Assembly (NCBI GenBank): GCA_013331265.1 | Contig: DUGS01000065.1 | Span: forward strand, 6,870-12,902 | Reading direction: 5' to 3' | Source of the DNA: Methanosarcina sp. | Lineage (GTDB): Archaea > Halobacteriota > Methanosarcinia > Methanosarcinales > Methanosarcinaceae | DNA: 6,033 nucleotides | Shown here: in pieces, positions 1 to 3,773 of the stretch | Position numbering within the stretch: position 1 is the first letter of the stretch | Layout of the letters: the number at the start of each line of letters is the position of its first letter | Program-made: the position numbers and the translations under genes | Notes under the pieces: model-generated | Told to the model about the DNA's origin: nothing | Databases searched by the model: none | What the model saw: the letters and a program-made list of their open reading frames with translations, nothing else

Positions 1-87
1 ACTAAAGAAGTAAGTGAAGAAGCTAAAAAAGCTGAAAAAACAAGTGAAGAAGCTAAAGAAGTAAACTCGAATAATGAAAAAGTCTGA
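1..87 (+). CDS. C-terminal tail of a Lys/Glu-rich repetitive protein (partial)
   Basis: Frame 1 is open from the first base to a TGA stop at 85-87; the other two plus-strand frames hit stops within the first 13 bases. The 28 visible residues are almost entirely Lys, Glu, Ala, Ser and Thr, with the peptide SEEAK appearing twice ten residues apart. At DNA level a 16-base block at 12-27 recurs exactly at 42-57, and a 12-base block at 2-13 recurs at 53-64. Such composition suggests a charged helical or coiled-coil tail. The rest of the gene lies outside the window, so no function can be given. Reality of the frame is inferred from openness and repeat-preserving codons only. Confidence 0.5.
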   Translation, partial: TKEVSEEAKKAEKTSEEAKEVNSNNEKV

Positions 88-155
88 AAGTTACAAACAA
101 GTTACTATGTTGAAATCTCACAAACTTGTAATGTAAAACAATCCATTCAGACTTT
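79..155 (+). repeat. Large imperfect hairpin overlapping the stop codon of the upstream gene
   Basis: A perfect 10-base inverted repeat pairs AAAGTCTGAA (79-88) with TTCAGACTTT (146-155). Inside it, TTACA (91-95) pairs with TGTAA (132-136) and ACAAGTT (97-103) pairs with AACTTGT (123-129). The stop codon of the leftmost gene lies in the 5' arm. It could be a 3'-end mRNA structure or a small non-coding inverted-repeat element; no T-run follows, so a simple terminator is less likely. Confidence 0.5.
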
Positions 156-182
156 CATAAATAATTAAAAAGACACAATGCC

Positions 183-224
183 AAAAGCTGGTGATGAATG
201 TAAAATAAAAAATCACTAGCTTTT
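183..224 (+). repeat. 13-bp stem hairpin, first copy of a repeated hairpin motif
   Basis: Bases 183-195 pair with 212-224 over 13 positions, the only imperfection being a G-U type pair at 190/217. The loop is about 16 bases and A-rich. The 3' arm and following bases (212-228, ATCACTAGCTTTTGAAA) recur with 15 of 17 matches at 1086-1102, again as the 3' arm of a hairpin. Confidence 0.55.
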
Positions 225-256
225 GAAAATTATTGCAATTATTTGAATATAACCTA

Positions 257-310
257 TTGCCGGCAATTCTTGTAGGCAAGCGGCTTTTTTACTATTTTTA
301 TTCTCTTTTT
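257..310 (+). terminator. Probable transcription terminator: short GC hairpin plus three T-runs
   Basis: TTGCC (257-261) can pair with GGCAA (275-279), or alternatively GCCG (259-262) with CGGC (281-284). The second option ends directly in six Ts (285-290). Two more T-runs follow at about 295-299 and 306-310. Archaeal transcription commonly ends at oligo-T runs, so this is a plausible end for transcripts entering from the left. It also separates them from the gene starting near 360. Confidence 0.45.
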
Positions 311-359
311 GAAATAACTGCTTAAAATTTAATAGAAAAACTTCCGTGAGTCAAATTCA

Positions 360-1067
360 TTGAATGAGACTAAATGCATCGACACATCAAATATGATCAG
401 CGTGGATGAAGCTGAAGAAGTTGCGTCTTACTCTATAAAAGAGATTTCCGGATCTATACCAAATTTATCAGAATGGAAAGACGCAACTGTGAAACTATCT
501 ACCATCTACTACGATCTTTATGGTAATAGGTCGGCTTATTCATTTAACGTTATGGAAAATAAGCAACAAGCAGGATATATTTTCATTTCAGCGACGAAAG
601 ATAACTATCCAGTTCTGGAGTTTTCAAAAGGCAAGATGCCTAATGAAATACCAGAATTTACGACCCGTTCAAAATCACTGGCACAAGAACGTGCTAACAA
701 GATAAAATTAGAAAGTGCTGATAAGGAAGAGCTGACTATTGGAGAGATGAAGTCTCTTTATTTAGGCCCAACATTTTACTACGCAGAGTATTCACTAACC
801 GATACTAAAGGTAAAACCAAAGAAAAAGTAATAGTGGATTTGCCATTTTCAACTATAGTAGACTTCAATAAATCGAACGTGAGTGCTCCTGTAAATGAAG
901 AAGACTACTTTTTTAACAATACATCTTTACAACAGCAGCAAGAAATAAGAAAGCAAGACGCAAATGCACAATGGAAGTCCATAGAGGAAAGAAGGACTAT
1001 GGAAACGATTTCTGCAGGTTATACATCTACCAGCAGCATCCTATATTTATGTTATAATTTTGTGTAG
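360..1067 (+). CDS. Stand-alone propeptide-like protein of C39-type cysteine peptidases (truncated peptidase)
   Basis: This 235-codon frame resembles the N-terminal pro-region of secreted C39-like (streptopain-style) cysteine peptidases found in Methanosarcina. Recognisable elements are the opening ISVDEAEEVA helix (residues 13-22), a WKDATVKLSTIYYDL segment (about 40-54), the strand pair AYSFNV...AGYIFISATKDNYPVLEFSKG (about 59-92), YLGPTFYYAEY (about 134-144) and VIVDLPFSTIVDF (about 157-169). In that family a Gln/Lys-rich linker leads into a catalytic domain. Here the linker (about 193-215) is followed by some 20 residues and a stop, with no catalytic Cys/His domain. No signal peptide is visible: a TAG at 333-335 closes the frame upstream. 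The start is uncertain, either TTG at 360 or ATG at 393, and neither has a good ribosome binding site. A TATA-like TTTAATAG lies at 328-335. It is probably a decayed gene fragment, but a free propeptide could inhibit a related peptidase. The family assignment is from memory of sequence style. Confidence 0.55.
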   Translation: MNETKCIDTSNMISVDEAEEVASYSIKEISGSIPNLSEWKDATVKLSTIYYDLYGNRSAYSFNVMENKQQAGYIFISATKDNYPVLEFSKGKMPNEIPEFTTRSKSLAQERANKIKLESADKEELTIGEMKSLYLGPTFYYAEYSLTDTKGKTKEKVIVDLPFSTIVDFNKSNVSAPVNEEDYFFNNTSLQQQQEIRKQDANAQWKSIEERRTMETISAGYTSTSSILYLCYNFV

Positions 1068-1092
1068 TGATGTTACACTTATTTTATCACTA
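1065..1092 (+). repeat. Hairpin at the stop codon, second copy of the repeated hairpin motif
   Basis: TAGTGAT (1065-1071, starting with the stop codon of the propeptide-like gene) pairs with ATCACTA (1086-1092) around a 14-base T-rich loop. The 3' arm and the bases after it (1086-1102) match 212-228 at 15 of 17 positions, and GTGATG begins the 5' arm in both copies. It may act as a 3'-end hairpin. A competing short hairpin, GTGTA/TACAC (1062-1066 with 1074-1078), overlaps it. Confidence 0.45.
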
Positions 1093-1140
1093 GATTTTGG
1101 AACAGAGTCGGTTTTCTAATCATCCATTTCCATTGATACT

Positions 1141-1148
1141 TTTAAATA
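1141..1148 (+). promoter_or_regulatory. TATA box of the vapBC operon
   Basis: TTTAAATA lies 23 bases before the ATG at 1172. Archaeal transcription usually begins about 25 bases after the TATA centre, which puts the start within a base or two of the ATG. No purine-rich ribosome binding site precedes that ATG, so a leaderless vapB message is the natural reading. Confidence 0.55.
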
Positions 1149-1171
1149 CACATACATACACAGATATTATT

Positions 1172-1411
1172 ATGCCAACCAGAACAATCAGCATAAGCGA
1201 TGAAGCCTACGAGAAGCTCAAAAGCCTCAAAACCTCAGAAAAAGACAGTTTTTCGGATGTGATCCTCAAGTACTATCCCAGAAAAAGAAAGCTATCTGAA
1301 GTGCTCGCAGAAATAGGCTCCAACCCCGAACTCGCTGACGCAATTGAAAAAGCTTCCAGAGATATTAGAGAGGCAAAGATGAGGGAGGTTGATTTTGATG
1401 CCAGTGCTTGA
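1172..1411 (+). CDS. vapB: VapB-type antitoxin (UPF0330/DUF217 family)
   Basis: This 79-residue protein begins MPTRTISISDEAYEKLKSLK, the hallmark N-terminus of the archaeal VapB antitoxin family. A short strand (TRTISI, residues 3-8) and a helix (about 9-20) form a ribbon-helix-helix-like DNA-binding part. It is followed by the conserved SFSDVILKYYP segment (about 26-36). The charged C-terminal half (about 40-79) would wrap and neutralise the toxin. The ATG at 1172 was chosen over an upstream in-frame TTG at 1097 because family proteins begin at MPTRTI and the TATA box lies between the two. The stop overlaps the start of vapC by 14 bases, so the pair is co-transcribed and probably translationally coupled. 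Antitoxins of this type usually repress their own operon together with the toxin; no clear operator is seen here. Confidence 0.88.
   Translation: MPTRTISISDEAYEKLKSLKTSEKDSFSDVILKYYPRKRKLSEVLAEIGSNPELADAIEKASRDIREAKMREVDFDASA
1384..1389 (+). promoter_or_regulatory. Ribosome binding site of vapC
   Basis: GGAGGT lies eight bases upstream of the ATG at 1398, inside the vapB coding region. It is the strongest Shine-Dalgarno-like sequence in the operon. It favours ATG 1398 over the in-frame TTG at 1389, which would directly abut it. Confidence 0.75.
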
Positions 1412-1790
1412 TACCTCATTTATTGTAGACCTCCTGAGAGGAAAAGAAGAAGCTCTCCAGAAACTGGCTGAAATGGAAGCCCAGGAAATTCCTTTAAGCA
1501 TGACCGAGGTTAATGTCCTTGAACTGTACCGGGGAGCTTATCTGTCCCGAAAAACGCATCAAAACCTGGAAGAAATCAAAAAGCTTCTGGAATGTTTTCA
1601 GGTCCTGGAGCTTGAAGAACCAGTCTATGAAGTCTTTGCTTCCCTGTCTGCAAATTTACTCTCAAAAGGAAGAACCATTGGAGCATTCGATGAACTCATA
1701 GTTGCTATAATATTGTGTCACGATGGAAAAATAGTTACCAGAGATAACCACTTTACAGAAGTGACTGGGCTTGAAGTGATAGTTTATTGA
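1398..1790 (+). CDS. vapC: VapC-type PIN-domain ribonuclease toxin
   Basis: This 130-residue protein is a complete PIN domain of normal VapC length. The acidic residues that bind the metal ions are all in place: Asp5 in LDTSFIVD, Glu42 in VNVLELYRG, Asp98 in GAFDELIVA and Asp116 in VTRDNHF. The family cleaves RNA with Mg2+ or Mn2+ and is held inactive by its cognate antitoxin. It starts inside vapB, 14 bases before that stop, with a GGAGGT binding site at 1384-1389. The overlap and strong internal binding site suggest toxin translation depends on the antitoxin message. All catalytic residues are intact, so the toxin is probably functional. Its RNA target cannot be read from sequence. Confidence 0.9.
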   Translation: MPVLDTSFIVDLLRGKEEALQKLAEMEAQEIPLSMTEVNVLELYRGAYLSRKTHQNLEEIKKLLECFQVLELEEPVYEVFASLSANLLSKGRTIGAFDELIVAIILCHDGKIVTRDNHFTEVTGLEVIVY

Positions 1791-1794
1791 TATT

Positions 1795-1814
1795 CGGTTT
1801 AAATGCGGTTTAAA
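1795..1814 (+). repeat. Two CGGTTTAAA direct repeats one helical turn apart
   Basis: CGGTTTAAA occurs at 1795-1803 and again at 1806-1814, an 11-base period, starting five bases after the vapC stop. The spacing would put both copies on the same face of DNA, as for a protein-binding site. They could equally be chance in AT-rich DNA, and no regulator is identified. Confidence 0.3.
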
Positions 1815-1870
1815 AAGCCATTTGTGAAATCCAGATGCAGTTCAACCGGCCAGTATCCCACCTTAAACCT

Positions 1871-1880
1871 AAATATATAA
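1871..1880 (+). promoter_or_regulatory. TATA box of the DUF433 remnant
   Basis: AAATATATAA, preceded by a purine/pyrimidine context compatible with a BRE, lies 29 bases upstream of the ATG at 1910. Predicted initiation is near 1900, giving a leader of roughly ten bases. The promoter seems to have outlived its gene. Confidence 0.45.
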
Positions 1881-1909
1881 CAGGCTAATATTCTAATCAT
1901 TTGCAACCA

Positions 1910-2013
1910 ATGACCTGGAGAGAACGCATCATTATAGATCAGCAGTTCTTTCGGGCAAACACGTAATTCCAGGGGCTGTGTCCTTTATCTTTTCTGTATT
2001 TATAGGCTTTTAA
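1910..2013 (+). pseudogene. Frameshifted N-terminal remnant of a DUF433 antitoxin
   Basis: From ATG 1910 the frame reads MTWRERIIID and then runs into a TAA at 1964. Moving to the frame that begins at 1939 gives AVLSGKHVIPGAV, followed by unrelated sequence to a TAA at 2011. Joined, the two match the typical opening of DUF433 proteins: an N-terminal WRERI.ID segment, then PAVLSGKPVIKGTR. The junction GATCAGCAGTT becomes codons for Asp-Pro-Ala-Val if one C is restored after GATC, so a one-base deletion near 1937-1941 explains the break. Similarity ends after the GKHVIPG segment, so the rest of the gene, normally about 70-80 codons in all, is gone. DUF433 proteins are usually antitoxins paired with a PIN-like toxin; no partner remains here. 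The call rests on motif recall. Confidence 0.55.
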
Positions 2014-2040
2014 CATTAGCATTGGTTTATACTTTATCCG

Positions 2041-2049
2041 CATATATAA
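2041..2049 (+). promoter_or_regulatory. TATA-like sequence before the methyltransferase remnant
   Basis: CATATATAA at 2041-2049 has the form of an archaeal TATA box and would direct initiation near 2070, just before the ATG at 2073. Because the downstream sequence is a gene remnant, it may be fortuitous. Confidence 0.3.
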
Positions 2050-2069
2050 GACTTGTAAATAATAAAAAA

Positions 2070-2098
2070 GGTATGAAGAAGTTGACGGCATTCATACC
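2070..2098 (+). repeat. 8-bp perfect inverted repeat
   Basis: GGTATGAA (2070-2077) pairs with TTCATACC (2091-2098) around a 13-base loop. The ATG at 2073 lies inside the 5' arm. It could form an RNA hairpin or a dyad site, or be incidental. Confidence 0.35.
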
Positions 2099-2368
2099 AA
2101 CCCTAAAGGAATTGGGTTTTCTGCCTTATGACCGTAAGCGTTTTTCCCTTCGAACATGTTTACAGGTATGCAAACTTTGAAGAAGCCGTTGAGGATTTTA
2201 AGTCATACTACAATGTAACCTCAGATACCCAGGAAACCATTCTCAGGGACTACCTGAAAGGAGTACTTGAGTCAGATAATGGAAACCTTATACAAAGGGG
2301 ATGGTCCACATGGGTAAAGATGTGGTGGAAAAAATAAACCGAAAGATTGTCCAATAAAAATCGAGACC

Positions 2369-2375
2369 TTTTTTT
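2369..2375 (+). terminator. Oligo-T run, possible plus-strand terminator
   Basis: Seven consecutive Ts lie 32 bases after the stop of the methyltransferase remnant. No strong stem precedes them, but archaeal termination needs only a T-rich tract. Confidence 0.35.
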
Positions 2376-2439
2376 CGTGGCGCAGCTTATAAGCAAATGG
2401 CTTAATTATCACTTTGCTTTGAAGAAAGGGGAGAAGGTG

Positions 2440-2445
2440 AAAAAA
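2440..2445 (-). terminator. Oligo-T run downstream of the RimK-family gene
   Basis: Six As on the plus strand give six Ts in the minus-strand transcript, 14 bases after the stop of the ligase gene at 2460. It is a plausible end for that transcript. Confidence 0.35.
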
Positions 2446-2459
2446 TATTAATCTGTATT

Positions 2460-3365
2460 TTATTTTTTCCCTACCTTTTCTCTCACAAAATCGTAAATCA
2501 TCTCTGCAACGTTAATCCCGCAGCATTCTTCAAGCCCTTCGAAACCAGGGGATGAATTAGCCTCGCAGACTTTGAAATGGTCGCCGTCGAAGAGGAGGTC
2601 GATACCGGCTATATCGAGCCCGAAGGTGCGGGCAGTTTCTATTGCCAGCTGTTCTATTTTGGGTGTCATGTCGAATTTGCGGACTGCTCCGCCTCTGGAA
2701 TAATTGGACTTGAAACTGCCTGCGGGAGCAATTCTTTCCATGCAGGCGACCGCACGGCCTCCGATTACGAGGACGCGGAGATCTCTTCCGAGGCTGGATT
2801 TTATGAATTCCTGGAAGATAATGTTCGCGTTGGGGCTGGTTACATGGATCAGTTCCATGAGGTCGCGGAAGTTGTCATGGTTTTCCGAAAGGAATATTCC
2901 TTTTCCCATAGAGCCGGAGAGGGCTTTTACTATGAGGGGAAAGCCCAGGTATTTTTCAACCAGGCTTATATTGACAGGGTTTTTGGCAAACATCGTATTG
3001 GGAGAAGAGATCCCTCTCTCTGCCAGAATTTGCTGGGAATAGAGCTTGTCTTTGACTGTGTCAATGCTCTGAGAGGAATTAATAACGCAGACCCCAAGGC
3101 GTTCAAGGTGACGGATAACTGCAAGCGCAAAGTAGGTTGTGCCTGCTCCCATTCTTGGCAGGAGAAAGTCCGGGAGGGGAACAACTTCTCCGTCGAGGAG
3201 TATGCTTTTTCTGTCATCTCTTGTTACTATCAGGTCGAACTGGTCAGGCTTTACAACCCTGAGCTCTATTCCTTTCTCAGCCGCAACCCCAATGAAACGG
3301 TGAATTTCGTACAGGTCCGGCCTCAGTTCGGCAGCCGTATTCTTATAAAGAATCCATCCTTCCAT
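2460..3365 (-). CDS. RimK-family ATP-grasp alpha-L-glutamate ligase
   Basis: This 301-residue protein has the full length and order of the RimK family, which uses ATP to add glutamate through an acyl-phosphate to a carboxyl group on a protein or cofactor. Visible parts are an N-terminal domain ending in the PRMGAG turn (residues 70-75), KDKL at 105-108 opening the ATP-grasp region, the nucleotide lysine and glycine loop VKALSGSMGKG (146-156), FQEFI (184-188), DLRVLVIGG (195-203), the substrate loop SNYSRGGA (220-227), and the metal ligands Asp256, Glu268 and Asn270 in ICEANSSPG-like context (266-274). No key residue is missing. In methanogens this family includes MptN, which glutamylates tetrahydromethanopterin to tetrahydrosarcinapterin, and CofF, which caps coenzyme F420. 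The C-terminal EANSSPGFEGLEECCGIN also resembles bacterial RimK for ribosomal protein S6, so the substrate cannot be settled. Start ATG 3365 has AAAGG directly against it; two upstream ATGs are out of frame. Confidence 0.88.
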   Translation of the reverse strand: MEGWILYKNTAAELRPDLYEIHRFIGVAAEKGIELRVVKPDQFDLIVTRDDRKSILLDGEVVPLPDFLLPRMGAGTTYFALAVIRHLERLGVCVINSSQSIDTVKDKLYSQQILAERGISSPNTMFAKNPVNISLVEKYLGFPLIVKALSGSMGKGIFLSENHDNFRDLMELIHVTSPNANIIFQEFIKSSLGRDLRVLVIGGRAVACMERIAPAGSFKSNYSRGGAVRKFDMTPKIEQLAIETARTFGLDIAGIDLLFDGDHFKVCEANSSPGFEGLEECCGINVAEMIYDFVREKVGKK

Positions 3366-3396
3366 CCTTTCATCCGCTCTGTCATGTGAGAAGTGA

Positions 3397-3424
3397 TTTT
3401 AAATTTAAAGAAAGATATATATCT
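3397..3424 (-). promoter_or_regulatory. Probable promoter of the RimK-family gene
   Basis: On the minus strand two TATA-like stretches lie upstream of the start at 3365: TTTAAATTTAAAA (3397-3409) and the 12-base palindrome AGATATATATCT (3413-3424). Initiation about 25 bases after the nearer one would give a leader of around 12 bases. It indicates that the ligase has its own promoter, separate from the TPR gene. Confidence 0.45.
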
Positions 3425-3665
3425 ATTTGAAAAGCAGTTCCAATATATAGAGCTATCCTTTTCGTTTCCCATCCTTTCTTTCTTGTCGGAATCCTTTTCG
3501 ATATTTTTTGGATTTTAACTCCCCGCGTTCGACCGAATATGGCATCTGTGCACGTCTTTACACGTATTTAATTCGTGCCTTGAGTGAACCACAGGGAATT
3601 ATAGAAAAACAACAAAAGAGAGGAAATACAGTCGAGAGGAATGAAGGGTAAAATATAGAATGTAA

Positions 3666-3737
3666 AATAAGTAGAGTTAATAGTGGAATAATAAGTAGAG
3701 TTAATGGTGGAATAATAAGTAGAGTTAATGGTGGAAT
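3666..3737. repeat. Three perfect-register tandem repeats of 24 bp
   Basis: The units are 3666-3689, 3690-3713 and 3714-3737, each reading AATAAGTAGAGTTAA followed by T(A/G)GTGGAAT. The only difference among the three is A instead of G at 3682 in the first unit. The unit carries stop codons in plus-strand frames, and no open frame on either strand links it to a gene, so it is non-coding. There are no spacers, so it is not a CRISPR. It lies just downstream of the TPR gene's terminator hairpin. Confidence 0.9.
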
Positions 3738-3749
3738 GCCAAAATAAGG

Positions 3750-3773
3750 TCCGGAAAGAGAATTCTCTCCGGA
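3750..3773 (-). terminator. Hairpin directly after the TPR gene stop
   Basis: TCCGGA at 3750-3755 and TCCGGA at 3768-3773 (a self-complementary hexamer) pair as an outer stem. Inside lies the palindrome GAGAATTCTC (3758-3767), with a two-base bulge. On the minus strand the hairpin starts at the base after the TAA stop and is followed by a short pyrimidine/T-rich stretch (CCTTATTTT). This looks like a 3'-end hairpin or terminator for the TPR transcript. Confidence 0.6.

Larger units (their letters stand above)
2041..2337 (+). pseudogene. C-terminal remnant of a SAM-dependent methyltransferase, frameshifted
   Basis: An open frame from ATG 2128 to a TAA at 2335-2337 encodes 69 residues including FEHVYRYANFEEAVEDF, ILRDYLKGVL and a closing WSTWVKMWWKK. 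This matches the C-terminal region of class I methyltransferases common in Methanosarcina. The nucleotide-binding Rossmann part is missing. Just upstream, in the frame of an ATG at 2073, the sequence reads KKLTAFIPTLKELGFLPY, which fits the segment expected immediately before, so the remnant extends left and is broken by a frameshift around 2125-2140. The left limit is uncertain. If expressed, either frame would give a small protein of no obvious activity. It lies with the DUF433 remnant in a decaying stretch. Confidence 0.55.
3366..3773. other. Intergenic region between the TPR and RimK-family genes
   Basis: No credible gene or RNA gene is seen in this 408-base gap. It holds the ligase promoter at its left end, a T-rich stretch around 3500-3515, an imperfect 10-base tandem pair CACGT(C/A)TTTA at 3551-3570, the 24-bp repeat array at 3666-3737 and the TPR terminator-like hairpin at 3750-3773. 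The middle part, 3430-3660, shows nothing else that can be named. Confidence 0.5.

Noticed and set aside
280..325. Hydrophobic translation of the T-rich stretch as a lost signal peptide for the propeptide-like gene
   Set aside because: Any T-run region translates as Phe/Leu; stops intervene, including TAG 333-335, and no start codon is in place.
1114..1123. TTCTAATCAT shared with 1891-1900 as a common operator of the two antitoxin promoters
   Set aside because: The copies lie on opposite sides of their TATA boxes (upstream at vapB, downstream at DUF433), so a shared regulatory role is unlikely; probably chance.
1097..1171. N-terminal extension of VapB from TTG 1097
   Set aside because: It would cross the TATA box and add 25 residues not found in the family, which begins at MPTRTI.
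2704..3042. Plus-strand frame inside the ligase gene
   Set aside because: Shadow frame with low-complexity Arg/Ser-rich translation, fully covered by the real minus-strand gene.
2577..3389. 270-codon open frame on the plus strand opposite the RimK-family gene
   Set aside because: It is the antisense shadow of a gene with all ATP-grasp motifs; its translation has no recognisable domain and it lacks a start context.
3430..3660. Possible tRNA or structured RNA in the TPR-ligase gap
   Set aside because: No cloverleaf arms, TTC-loop or other conserved RNA motif could be found by eye; only short incidental pairings such as GCACG/CGTGC at 3550-3578.
3666..3737. Tandem 24-bp units as a CRISPR array
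   Set aside because: Repeats are contiguous with no unique spacers and no cas genes are visible.
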